From the NCBI RefSeq assembly GCF_001598255.1, contig NZ_BCYP01000021.1:62001-126000 (forward strand): 64,000 bases of DNA. The letters are read 5' to 3'. How positions within the stretch are numbered: position 1 is the stretch's first letter; each line of letters begins with the position of its first letter. Both the position numbers and the translations under genes were made by a program. The stretch is from Mitsuaria chitosanitabida ATCC BAA-476 = NBRC 102408 (GTDB lineage: Bacteria > Pseudomonadota > Gammaproteobacteria > Burkholderiales > Burkholderiaceae_C). Below the pieces are notes generated by a model, which saw nothing but the letters and a program-made list of their open reading frames with translations, did not search any database and was not told the DNA's origin. Below, one piece after another: positions 15,658 to 23,868 of the stretch.

Positions 15658-17838
15658 TCACGTGGCACCGGCTTGCAAGGCCGAGACGACGATGCCGGGC
15701 GTCAACAGCTGCGGCAGCACCTGCGCGTCGCTGCCGATGCCGGCCGGATAGAACAGGTAGAGCGGCACGCCGCTGCGCTGGTGCCGCCGAAGCAACTCGG
15801 TGATGCGCGGGTCCTGGCGCGTCCAGTCGCCTTTCAGATAGGTCACGCCCTTGGCGGCGAAGGCGTCCCGGACGTCGGCTGTGGACAAGGCGACGCGCTC
15901 GTTGACCAGACAGGTGATGCACCACGACGCGGTGAGATTCACGAACACGGGCTTGCCTTGCGCGCGCAGCGCGGCGAGGCGCTCCGGTGAATAAGGTTCG
16001 AACTCGGCTTGCGCGGCGCCCGCAGGATCGCCGCCTTCCCGCATGGCCCCGGGGTTCCGGGGCGAAGCGACGTCTGTGGACAAGTTGTCGCTCGCGGCCA
16101 TCGGCAACAAGCTCGCCGTCGCGAGCATGGCGGCGATCGCACCGCCGGCACCCGTCCACCGCCAGCCCGCGGAAGCCCGCCGACTCACGCGCCTGAGCCA
16201 GGCGGCGAGTGCGAGCATCCCCATGCCTGCCAGGGCCAGGAGGACCCCCGCCGGTCCCGCCTGCTGCGCCAGCACCCACACCAGCCAGATCGCGGCGGCG
16301 AACATCGGGAAGGCCAGCCCCTGCTTGAGCACCTCCATCCATCGACCCGGGCGCGGCAGGCCCCGCTGCAGGGCCGGCCACCAGGCCAGCGCCAGATACG
16401 GCAATGCCAGGCCCAAGCCCAGCGAGAGGAACACTGCGAACAGCGGCACCGGCGACTGCGCCAGCGCATAGGCCATCGCCGCGCCCATGAAGGGCGCGGT
16501 GCAAGGGGTCGCGACGACGGTCGCTAGAACGCCGGTGAAGAAGCTGCCGCTCAGGCCGGATCGGCTCGCGAGCCCGTTGCCCATGCCGGCGAACCCCGCG
16601 CCGATCTCGAGCACGCCCGCCAGCGACAGACCCAGCACGAACATCAACCACGCGAGCGACAGCACGAAGATCGGCGACTGGAACTGGAAGCCCCAACCGA
16701 CGCCGCTCCCGGCCGCGCGCAACGCGAGCAGGGCCGTCGCCAGCGCCGCGAACGCGACGAGCACGCCGGCCGTGTAGGCCAGACCTTGCCGGCGGTGCTC
16801 ACGCGGCTCGCCATGCAGAAAGCCCAGGGCCTTGATCGCCAGCACCGGGAAGACGCAAGGCATCAGGTTGAGGATCAGCCCGCCGACGAGCGCGAGTCCC
16901 ATCGCTGTCCACAAGCCCAAGTTGTCCACACCCGCGGCGGTGGCGGACGTCGCCGATGTCGCCGCGCCGCCGGTCACCGTCGGGTGCACCGTCCAGGCCC
17001 GGCCGTCCACCAGCAGCAGGCCTTCGATCGGCTGGCCCGCCTGGGCCGGTTGCTCACCGACCGGCATGCGCAGGTGCCAGTCATTACCTGCGCGGGTCAG
17101 CGCCGGCTTGGCGGCATGCTCGATGCGGCCCCAATCGTTCGGCAGGAACAGCGCCTGCCGGATATCCACAGGACCGGGGGCTTGAGCCGGCCAGCTCAGC
17201 GTCATCTCACGACCGTCGATGCGCGCGCTCACCGGATAGGGCACGGCGACGGGCAGCGCGGCTCGCGCACGGGCCAGGGTGTCGGCCTCCGACGAGTCCA
17301 TGGCCCGGGCCGCCACCGGCAGCACGAGGGTCAAGGTCGCCTGTTGGGGAATGCACGCCTCGCGGCAGACCAGCCAGGTCGCCTCGGCCGACAGCGTCGC
17401 GCTTCCTCCTGGGGTCAGGTCTTGTGGCAGCCGGACCTCGGTGAGCAGGAGCGCCCGATCCTCGTAGCCATAGTTCGTGATCGGTCCGACATCGAAGCGC
17501 TTCGGCGCTGGCCAGAGGATGTCGCCGGCCTGCGCGCCTGTGGGTAACTTCCACTCGATGCTCGTGGGCTGACCGGAGTCGCCCGGATTCCGCCAGTACG
17601 TGTGCCAATGCGGCGCGATCCGCTGCTCCAGCGCCAGCAACACGGTCTGCCCCGGGACCACGCGCGACGAGGCGCTGATCAGGCGCACCTGCACTTCATC
17701 CGTGGCCGAACGGTCCGACGGCGAGATCCGCGCCGAGGCCGATGACATCGAGGCATTCGGCGCTTGCGCGACCGCGGCCGTGCTCATGCACAGGGTCGCG
17801 GCCGCCGCGACCGCGAGGTGGGTGGACCTGGGTGGCAT
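15658..17838 (-). CDS. Thiol:disulfide interchange reductase, DsbD/ScsB type
   Basis: The 726-aa inner-membrane protein has three parts. After a signal peptide, the periplasmic domain (about 45-280) carries the pair LVCREAC at 158/162. The eight-helix membrane domain has its redox Cys residues in LNLMPC (~327) and VVATPC (~446). The C-terminal thioredoxin-like domain has WCITC at 640-643. Such proteins move electrons from cytoplasmic thioredoxin to periplasmic partners. The N-terminal domain is the ScsB type and not the short DsbD-alpha immunoglobulin-like domain. The likely partner is the redoxin encoded just downstream. Three exact DnaA-box-like 9-mers lie within this gene (15880, 16075, 16922). 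Confidence 0.92.
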   Translation of the reverse strand: MPPRSTHLAVAAAATLCMSTAAVAQAPNASMSSASARISPSDRSATDEVQVRLISASSRVVPGQTVLLALEQRIAPHWHTYWRNPGDSGQPTSIEWKLPTGAQAGDILWPAPKRFDVGPITNYGYEDRALLLTEVRLPQDLTPGGSATLSAEATWLVCREACIPQQATLTLVLPVAARAMDSSEADTLARARAALPVAVPYPVSARIDGREMTLSWPAQAPGPVDIRQALFLPNDWGRIEHAAKPALTRAGNDWHLRMPVGEQPAQAGQPIEGLLLVDGRAWTVHPTVTGGAATSATSATAAGVDNLGLWTAMGLALVGGLILNLMPCVFPVLAIKALGFLHGEPREHRRQGLAYTAGVLVAFAALATALLALRAAGSGVGWGFQFQSPIFVLSLAWLMFVLGLSLAGVLEIGAGFAGMGNGLASRSGLSGSFFTGVLATVVATPCTAPFMGAAMAYALAQSPVPLFAVFLSLGLGLALPYLALAWWPALQRGLPRPGRWMEVLKQGLAFPMFAAAIWLVWVLAQQAGPAGVLLALAGMGMLALAAWLRRVSRRASAGWRWTGAGGAIAAMLATASLLPMAASDNLSTDVASPRNPGAMREGGDPAGAAQAEFEPYSPERLAALRAQGKPVFVNLTASWCITCLVNERVALSTADVRDAFAAKGVTYLKGDWTRQDPRITELLRRHQRSGVPLYLFYPAGIGSDAQVLPQLLTPGIVVSALQAGAT

Positions 17839-18125
17839 GGCCGCGATGCTAGGCCTTGGCCGACGCCCCTCGCAAGGCATCGGACTTCGGGGATTGCAGC
17901 CGCGCCTTCCTTGTTTCCTTACCGAAAGGAAAACCAGGTTCCGGGATCGCGGAGGTCCGTGATTCGAGGCGTCCGTGACGAGGCGATCGGCTCATGGCGC
18001 CGACCTCTCGGACGCGGGTCGTCGCGATGCGGGGACAAGGCAGCGACTCGTGCCACCTGTGGAAAACCGCGAGCAAAAACGGGGGAGGTCCTTCGACAAG
18101 GACCCGAGAACCCAGAAACGAGGCG

Positions 18126-18159
18126 CGAAAAATGTCCACAGCCTGTCAGCCCCTGACAA
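18126..18159. repeat. Direct repeat copy 1 (CGAAAAATGTCCA...CCCCTGACA)
   Basis: This copy includes the perfect inverted repeat TGTCAG-CCC-CTGACA at 18144-18158. A second copy with a few differences lies 138 bases downstream. Read on the minus strand, the hairpin is followed by a T-tract. Confidence 0.65.
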
Positions 18160-18263
18160 ACGGGATGCAGGGGACCGTTGGGGAAAACGTCGAAAAACGG
18201 GGAGACCCCAAAAAACGGCCAGGGGCATCTCGCGTCCACACCGGCGTCCGACGCCGGTCCGCT

Positions 18264-18298
18264 CGAAAAAATGTCCAGAGGCTGACAGCCCCTGACAG
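18264..18298. repeat. Direct repeat copy 2 (CGAAAAAATGTCCA...CCCCTGACA)
   Basis: It matches copy 1 at CGAAAAAaTGTCCA and at CAGCCCCTGACA. The left arm of the hairpin is changed (CTGACAG instead of CTGTCAG), so the palindrome is not kept. Confidence 0.6.
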
Positions 18299-18377
18299 TC
18301 GACAGAGGGCGGCAACGCGGGATACCGGACCCAGCCCCGAAAAACAGCGGAGACCCGGTCCGGCGAAAAAATCGATC

Positions 18378-18821
18378 TCAACCCGGCATGTCCGGTTCGA
18401 CCAGTTGCGTGAGCAGCAGCAGCGACTCCTGCCAGCCCAGATGGCAGGCCGCTTCCGGGATCACGTCCGGAATGCCTTCCTGGGTCACCTGCATCGCCGT
18501 CCCGCAGAAGACCGGCTTGAGCTCGATGGTCGTGACCATCTCCCCGGGCAGGTTCACGTCGTCGAAGCGGCTCGTGTAGCGCAGCCGGCTGCCGGGTTGG
18601 AGCTCCAGGTACTCGCCGCCGAAGGTGTGCTGCGCGCCCGCCGCCAGGTTGGTGAACGACATGCGCCAGCTGCCGCCGACCCGCGGATCCATGTGATGCA
18701 TGGTGCCGGTGAAGCCGTGCGGCGGCAGCCATTTGCACATCGCGGCCGGGTCGGTGAAGGCGCGGTAGATGCGCTCGGGCGGCGCCTTGAGCACGCGATG
18801 CAATCGGAGGGTGAAGGGCAT
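18378..18821 (-). CDS. SRPBCC family protein (AHSA1/START-like)
   Basis: The 147-aa soluble protein opens LRLHRVLKAPPERIYRAFTDPAAMCKWLPPHGF, the classic start of Aha1/START-type ligand-binding barrels. It also has the family's GGSWRMSF and GWQESLLLLTQLVE segments. It probably binds a small hydrophobic ligand; the cellular role is unknown. It is a single gene between the dsbD-like gene and a royal-jelly-family gene. The start is clear, with GGGAGACTTTCG upstream. Confidence 0.9.
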   Translation of the reverse strand: MPFTLRLHRVLKAPPERIYRAFTDPAAMCKWLPPHGFTGTMHHMDPRVGGSWRMSFTNLAAGAQHTFGGEYLELQPGSRLRYTSRFDDVNLPGEMVTTIELKPVFCGTAMQVTQEGIPDVIPEAACHLGWQESLLLLTQLVEPDMPG

Positions 18822-18977
18822 CGAAAGTCTCCCGTTCAGGGGCTCGCGCGTCGCGCGGGCGGAAGGCCGACCATAGTCCGCGATCGTGTCGGGCGCGAGT
18901 CTCCGCGCCCCTGACAGGGAATCCCCGAAGCGGGCGCCGGCCGGCGCTCGACGGCGAAGCTCGGCGCCCGCCAGGCG

Positions 18978-20084
18978 TCAGCGGGAGGCCTCGCCCGTCC
19001 ACACGCGCATGACGCGATACGGCGGCCGGCCCTCGTCGGCCCCCCCGGTGAAGGCGGGCGTCTTGTGGAGCTGGTTCACCGAGATGTAGAGCCAGGGCGA
19101 GTCGCCCAGGTGCACGCTGTCGGGCCAGTCCAGGCGCGGATCGCGCGCCAGCGGGGTGAGCTTGCCGTCCGGATTGAGCTGGTCGATGCCGCCCTCGTTG
19201 AGGTTGGTGAAGAAGTGGCGACCGCGCTTGTCCGTCGCGGCGCCGTCGGAGACCGGCTTCGGCCCGACGCGCCGGATGGCGTCGCCGATCCGGGCATCGC
19301 TGGCGCCGTCGCGCAGCAGCTGGGCCGGCAGGGCGTACCAGGTCTTGCCGTTCATCGCGCCGAAGAACAGGGTCTCGCCGTCGGCCGACAGGCTGATCGG
19401 ATTCACCGCCACGTTCGCCGGTTTGCCCTGGAACTGGATGGGCCGGCCCGCGATCACCATCGGGGCCTCGGGTTCGGCCTGCAAGGCGGGGTGACCGCCG
19501 AATCGCCGCGCCTTGCCGGTGGACATCTCGACGGCGATCAGTCCCGGGTTGGCGATGTCAGCCAGGAAGATCCAGCCGTGGCGGTCATCGACCACCAGAT
19601 CCTGGACGAAGCTCCCCTTGGGCGCGACATCCGGTGGCAGGACGATGAGATGGGTGCGCCGCCCTTGCGCCGCATCGAAGGCCCAGAGCCGGGTCTTGCC
19701 CAGGTTCAGGCCCATGTCCACGATCCACACCCGGCCGCGGCCGTCGAGCGCGATGCCCAGTGGCGTGTCGATGCGGTCGTCGCTGGCTGGACGGGTGCCG
19801 CGCTGGAGTTCGACGTTGGGCCAGGGCCGGTAGGCGTCGCGGCCGGTGATCTCGATGAGCTGGGCCGAGGCCGGCGCGCCCAGCGGGTGGACGGTGGCGA
19901 AGAGTCGACCACCGGGGCCGGGCGTCACGTTGCCGGGACGGATCGGCAGCTCGGCGACGACTTCCAGGTCGCCGGGCTGGGCGGCCTGCGTCGGCGGGGC
20001 CAGCACGGCCGCGATCGCGAGCATCGAGGTGGTCAGGACAGCGCGCAGCGGCGCGTTCCGCGAAGGGGAGGGGAGGGCGGTCAT
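18978..20084 (-). CDS. Secreted major royal jelly/yellow-family beta-propeller protein
   Basis: The 368-aa protein has a signal peptide (LTTSMLAIAAVLAPPTQA) and beta-propeller blades with GIALDGRGRVWIVDMGLN, DLVVDDRHGWIFLADI, NPISLSADGETLFFGAMNG and a final WPDSVHLGDSPWLYISVNQLH. These match bacterial members of the MRJP/yellow family, often annotated as SMP-30/gluconolactonase-like. The biochemical role in bacteria is not established. The second of two ATGs is preferred because GAGGAG lies about 6 bases upstream. The gene stands alone. Confidence 0.85.
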   Translation of the reverse strand: MTALPSPSRNAPLRAVLTTSMLAIAAVLAPPTQAAQPGDLEVVAELPIRPGNVTPGPGGRLFATVHPLGAPASAQLIEITGRDAYRPWPNVELQRGTRPASDDRIDTPLGIALDGRGRVWIVDMGLNLGKTRLWAFDAAQGRRTHLIVLPPDVAPKGSFVQDLVVDDRHGWIFLADIANPGLIAVEMSTGKARRFGGHPALQAEPEAPMVIAGRPIQFQGKPANVAVNPISLSADGETLFFGAMNGKTWYALPAQLLRDGASDARIGDAIRRVGPKPVSDGAATDKRGRHFFTNLNEGGIDQLNPDGKLTPLARDPRLDWPDSVHLGDSPWLYISVNQLHKTPAFTGGADEGRPPYRVMRVWTGEASR

Positions 20085-20231
20085 CGGTCGCTCCTCGCTC
20101 ATCGGCGAGGCCTGGTTGGGGGAAGCGATGAGTCTTCCGCAGCAGGCCTCGGCAATGAACCGGCGCGCGATTGAACCTGCTTCAACCGACGCTTGAAGGC
20201 CGGTGCGGATCCGCCCCTGTGGACAAGTCCC

Positions 20232-20852
20232 TCAGATCGAGAACGACCACTCCAGGATGCTGGCGCGGGCGGGCCGGCGCTCGCGCGCGGCGCGGGCCCG
20301 CGCCGATTCGACCCAGCGCTTGGCCAGCGGGAAGGGACCGAAGCCCGACTCGCTGTTGATATGTCCGACCAGGCCGATGTTGCTGTAGCTGCTGCCCCAG
20401 CGCGTGGCCCAGCGCAGCGCGCTCGCGGCGCTCATCCAGGGATCGTTCTGGCTGGCGATCAGCGCGGTCGGCCGGCCCAGCCGCTGATGCGGCAGGCTCT
20501 CGGCCAGACCGAACTTGTCGGGCTCGGCCGGCGCGACGAACAGCGCCTCCCGCACCGGCGAGTCCGGATGCTGATGCAGGTGATGCGCCAGCGCCAGGCA
20601 GCCGAAGCTGTGGGCCACCGCGATCCATTCGCCGGGGCCGGCGTTCTCCAGCCGCGACTGGATGCGCTCCGACCAGCGCTCCAGCTCCGGATGGCTGAAA
20701 TCACGCTGGCGCACCCGGTGGGCGTCGCGGTACTGCTGCTCGAGCCAGGTCTGCCAATGCGCCGGGCCGCTGTCGTGCAGGCCCGGGATGATCAGCAGGC
20801 GCGGCTCGGCGTCGCCGTTGCGCCGTGCGGCGCGGTGCGGATAGAGCGCCAT
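20232..20852 (-). CDS. RBBP9/YdeN-type serine hydrolase
   Basis: The 206-aa alpha/beta hydrolase begins LLIIPGLHDSGPAHWQTWLEQQ, typical of the RBBP9 (DUF1234) family. The nucleophile elbow is AHSFGC, the Asp lies in SQNDPW and the His in GHINSESGFG. The substrate is unknown. A second member of the same family (40223-40858) sits next to parB. It is 18 bases downstream of the molbindin gene on the same strand. Confidence 0.9.
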   Translation of the reverse strand: MALYPHRAARRNGDAEPRLLIIPGLHDSGPAHWQTWLEQQYRDAHRVRQRDFSHPELERWSERIQSRLENAGPGEWIAVAHSFGCLALAHHLHQHPDSPVREALFVAPAEPDKFGLAESLPHQRLGRPTALIASQNDPWMSAASALRWATRWGSSYSNIGLVGHINSESGFGPFPLAKRWVESARARAARERRPARASILEWSFSI

Positions 20853-20870
20853 GGCGATCTCCTCGGCGCC

Positions 20871-21089
20871 TCAGAGGGTGGCGATCGACACCTCGGTCGA
20901 CTTGACCAGGGCGACGACTTCCTTGCCGACCGTCAGCTGCAGCTCCTTGACCGAGCGCGTGGTGATCACCGACGTGACCACCAGGCCGCCGGCGGTCTGG
21001 ACATCGACCTCGGACACGACCGGGCCTTCGATGATCTCCTTGATCGTGCCGCGGAACTGGTTGCGGACGTTGATGGCGGTGATGCTCAT
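20871..21089 (-). CDS. Molbindin, single TOBE (Mop) domain
   Basis: The 72-aa protein is essentially one TOBE domain: INVRNQFRGTIKEIIEGPVVSEVDVQ and VTSVITTRSVKELQLTVGKEVVALVKSTEV. Molbindins of this type assemble into hexamers that store molybdate or tungstate. No modABC genes are adjacent. It is probably co-transcribed with the downstream hydrolase. Confidence 0.93.
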   Translation of the reverse strand: MSITAINVRNQFRGTIKEIIEGPVVSEVDVQTAGGLVVTSVITTRSVKELQLTVGKEVVALVKSTEVSIATL

Positions 21090-21340
21090 GCGGGGGCTCC
21101 CCTGAATGTGGTGGCGCCCAGCTTAGGCAGCGGTCCTCATCCGGCGAACGAAGGGCTGCGACCATCCACATGCGACCGCCTCATAAGCGCCAGGCCGCCC
21201 GTAAAGCCCCGGTAAACGGATCCGCCACGCGCCCGGCCGCCGGGATTGCCCGTTGATGGCTGTCATCGAGCGACATGCACAATGCGCGATCCCCTGCCCG
21301 GCGGACCGCCGGCGCTCGTCCCTCGATCGGGTTCCAAGTC

Positions 21341-22381
21341 ATGAACAAATCGTTTGCGCGCGGCGTCGCCGCGCTGTCGCTCCTGGCCGCCTGCTGCGGT
21401 CAGGCCTTCGGTTTCGGCGCCGTCGGCCACAACACGGTCGGCGAGATCGCCGCCCAGCTGATCCAAGGCCATCGCGCCGACGCCGAGGTCAAGCGCATCC
21501 TGGGCAAGGTCTCGCTGCGCGACATCGCCGTCTGGGACGACTGCGTCAAGGGCATCGACACCGGCAACGGCTTCAAGTACGCCGTGACCGGCCGCTTCCA
21601 CGAGTGCGCCGTCTTCGAGAACGATCCCGAGGAGGAAGCCCGGATGCGCGACTACGTCCAGCGCAACTTCGAGCAGTGCGATCCCAAGCCGGGCGAGGAG
21701 TCCTGCAACAAGCAGTACCACTACTCGAACGTCGCCATCCAGCGCGGCCGCTACGTCGCCGGCGCGATCGGCACCAGCGATCACGACATCGTCGCGGCGC
21801 TGAAGGCCGCGGTGCTCGTGCTCAAGACCGGCAAGCAGACCCCGCCGATGAACTTCAACGAGCGTGACGCGCTGGCGCTGATCGTCCATGCGCTGGGCGA
21901 CATGCATCAGCCGCTGCACATGGGCTCGCTCTACCTGGACGCGGACGGCAAGGCCTATGACCCCGACACCCAGGGCAACGATGCGCAGACCCACACGGTT
22001 GGCGCGAACGCGATCACGCTGCCCAAGCCGGACGGCACGCCGGGCGGCAACCTGCACAGCTACTGGGATGGCATGCCCGGCCGCCTGAGCCCGGCCCAGC
22101 TGGCCGCCATGCCGGCCCTGGCCAAGGACGTGCCGCCCTCGACCGGCAATCCCGACGACTGGCCGGTGCAGTGGGCGAGCGAATCGCTGCTGGGCGCCCG
22201 CGACGCCTTCGACGGCATGAGCTTCGGCGCCCGCCAGCAGAGCCTGCGCGGTCCGCGCTGGCTGGCCACGCCGCCGGCGAACTACGACGCGCGCAGCCTG
22301 GAGCAGACCCGGCTGAACGTCATCAAGGGCGGCGCCCGTCTGGCGCAACTGCTGGAGACCATCTGGCCAGACAAGAAGTAA
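21341..22381 (+). CDS. Secreted S1/P1-type nuclease
   Basis: The 346-aa protein has a signal peptide and a zinc-dependent S1/P1 nuclease fold. Likely zinc ligands are the first GH of AVGHNTVGEIA, WDD near residue 61, FHE in GRFHECAVF, and HALGDMHQPLHMG. The family cleaves single-stranded DNA and RNA in the periplasm or outside. The mature N-terminus would be Phe-Gly, whereas the zinc-coordinating N-terminal residue of P1 nuclease is Trp. An intrinsic terminator follows at once. The ATG is chosen at the start of the signal peptide. Confidence 0.92.
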   Translation: MNKSFARGVAALSLLAACCGQAFGFGAVGHNTVGEIAAQLIQGHRADAEVKRILGKVSLRDIAVWDDCVKGIDTGNGFKYAVTGRFHECAVFENDPEEEARMRDYVQRNFEQCDPKPGEESCNKQYHYSNVAIQRGRYVAGAIGTSDHDIVAALKAAVLVLKTGKQTPPMNFNERDALALIVHALGDMHQPLHMGSLYLDADGKAYDPDTQGNDAQTHTVGANAITLPKPDGTPGGNLHSYWDGMPGRLSPAQLAAMPALAKDVPPSTGNPDDWPVQWASESLLGARDAFDGMSFGARQQSLRGPRWLATPPANYDARSLEQTRLNVIKGGARLAQLLETIWPDKK

Positions 22382-22401
22382 GCCTTCAGACGAAGCCTGA
22401 G

Positions 22402-22427
22402 AGCCCCGCCGATGCGGGGCTTTTTTT
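22402..22427 (+). terminator. Intrinsic terminator after the S1/P1 nuclease gene
   Basis: AGCCCCGC-CGAT-GCGGGGCT is followed by a run of Ts, directly downstream of the stop codon. Confidence 0.9.
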
Positions 22428-22755
22428 CGTCCAAACGCGCCCGAAAGACCGTCACAAGGCCTCCCAGGATCGTCCAACAGCCGTTTTCGAACCCTCCTAC
22501 ACCCTGTGCAAAGAGCTGTGGAGGCGGCTTGAACAACCGCAGGCTTATCCACAGCCGAGCGGCGCCGCCGGAAGTTGTTGTCGATCCGTCCCCGCGTTGC
22601 ACCGGGTCCGGCGCACAGGGTTGAGGCAATCACAAGTACTTGAATTGAAAACAGAAATGGCACTTGTCCACAGGAAGTGCCAAACACCTACTAACACGAC
22701 CAGAGAGATATTCAACATCAAGGAATAAGAAAAGCGGGCGTGTCACACTTCCGGG
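22428..22755. other. Intergenic region with DnaA-box-like sites and origin-like module A
   Basis: There is no gene. It carries TTATCCACA at 22545-22553, TTGTCCACA at 22664-22672 and, from 22634 to about 22722, a module homologous to one at 24723-24815. The module's 3' end is AT-rich and leads into the queD start. Confidence 0.6.
22634..22722 (+). repeat. Module A: AAGTACTTG / AATTGAA / ACTTGTCCACA / CTACTAACACGACCA
   Basis: The ordered blocks recur with the same order and nearly the same spacing as module B at 24723-24815. The TTGTCCACA block is a DnaA-box-like 9-mer, and CTACTAAC resembles trinucleotide repeats used in origin unwinding. The AT-rich sequence follows in both copies. Confidence 0.65.
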
Positions 22756-23868
22756 ATGTCTGCTTCTCCCTCACCTCTCTTCACCGCTTCCGCGGGGTTC
22801 GAGTCGGCCTGCCAGATCGATGCGCTGCCGCCCGGACACCGCAGCCGGGGTCTGCATGGCCACAGCTACCTGGCCACCGTTCGTGCCGAGTTGCCCACAG
22901 GCTGGGCGCCCTTCCCAGGGTCCGAAGTCCATGCGCTGCGCGATTGCCTCGAGCGCTGCATCGCACCGCTGGACCATGCGCTGCTCAACCAGCACATCAC
23001 CCAGCCGACGGACGAGAACATCGCCCGCTGGATCCGACATCGCCTCGAGACCGAGTTCCAGGTCCCCGGCATCACCCAGGTCGGGATCCAGAGCACCGCG
23101 AACTCCGGTGTCGATCTGGACGCCAACGGCCACGCCCATGTCTGGCGCCGTTACCGCTTCCAGGCCGCGCACCAACTGCCCAACGTCCCGATGGGCCACA
23201 AGTGCGGCCGGATGCACGGCCACGGTTTCGAACTGATCCTCCACGCGAATCAGGATCTGGGCGAACGCGACCTGAGCATCGACTACGACCACCTCGACGA
23301 GCTCTGGGCGCCGTTCCACGCGCAGCTGAACTACCAGTGCCTCAACGAGATCGAGGGCCTGTCGAATCCGACGAGCGAGCTGATCTCCTCCTGGCTGTGG
23401 AGCAAGCTCAAGCCGCAACTGCCCGAGCTGAGCTGGGTCACCGTCTACGAGACCGGCTCCAGCGGCGCCAACTTCGACGGCGAGCGCTACCGGATCTGGA
23501 AGGAATTCACCCTGGACAGCGCGGTCAAGCTGGCCCGCGCGCCGGCCGGTCATCAGCTCGCCGGCATCCACGGCCACACCTTCACGCTGCGCCTGCACCT
23601 GAGCGCGCCGCTGGACCAGGTCTACGGCTGGGCGATGGACTTCAGCGACGTGAAGATGCTGTTCGATCCGATCTTCAAGTCGATGGACCACCACCCGCTG
23701 CATGAGCTCGCGGGACTGCCGGACGCCGACACGGCCAGCCTGGCCGCCTGGGTGCTCCAGCACGCGAAGGCGCAGCTCGAGCCGCTCGAGCGCGTCGACC
23801 TCTACGAAACCCGCGGGAGCGGGGCGATCGTCAGCCACGGCCCGATCGAGGAGCTGATCCCGGTATGA
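22756..23868 (+). CDS. queD: Triple-repeat 6-carboxytetrahydropterin synthase (QueD-type)
   Basis: The 370-aa protein contains three consecutive QueD/PTPS-like units; a normal QueD is about 120 residues. The middle unit (about 130-245) is complete, with His139, Cys150 in GHKCGRMHGH, His154 and His156, and YETGSSG. The first (about 8-120) reads GHRSRGLHGH, with Ser30 at the Cys position. The third (about 247-365) reads GHQLAGIHGH, with Leu268, and keeps YETRGSG. So only the middle unit should form 6-carboxytetrahydropterin for queuosine synthesis. The stop overlaps the queE start by four bases. Confidence 0.88.
   Translation: MSASPSPLFTASAGFESACQIDALPPGHRSRGLHGHSYLATVRAELPTGWAPFPGSEVHALRDCLERCIAPLDHALLNQHITQPTDENIARWIRHRLETEFQVPGITQVGIQSTANSGVDLDANGHAHVWRRYRFQAAHQLPNVPMGHKCGRMHGHGFELILHANQDLGERDLSIDYDHLDELWAPFHAQLNYQCLNEIEGLSNPTSELISSWLWSKLKPQLPELSWVTVYETGSSGANFDGERYRIWKEFTLDSAVKLARAPAGHQLAGIHGHTFTLRLHLSAPLDQVYGWAMDFSDVKMLFDPIFKSMDHHPLHELAGLPDADTASLAAWVLQHAKAQLEPLERVDLYETRGSGAIVSHGPIEELIPV

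Larger units (their letters stand above)
17839..18377. other. 539-base gene-free region with A-tracts and repeats
   Basis: No convincing gene is present. The region holds repeated A5-A6 tracts, several set in a CGAAAAA context, a near-perfect pair of ~34-bp direct repeats, and a perfect hairpin GGTCCTT-CGAC-AAGGACC at 18087-18104. It lies between the 3' end of the SRPBCC gene and the start of the dsbD-like gene. Confidence 0.6.

Noticed and set aside
21090-21340. Riboswitch or molybdate element upstream of the molbindin gene
   Set aside because: No recognisable moco or molybdate-binding motif; the molbindin reads away from this gap without a long leader.
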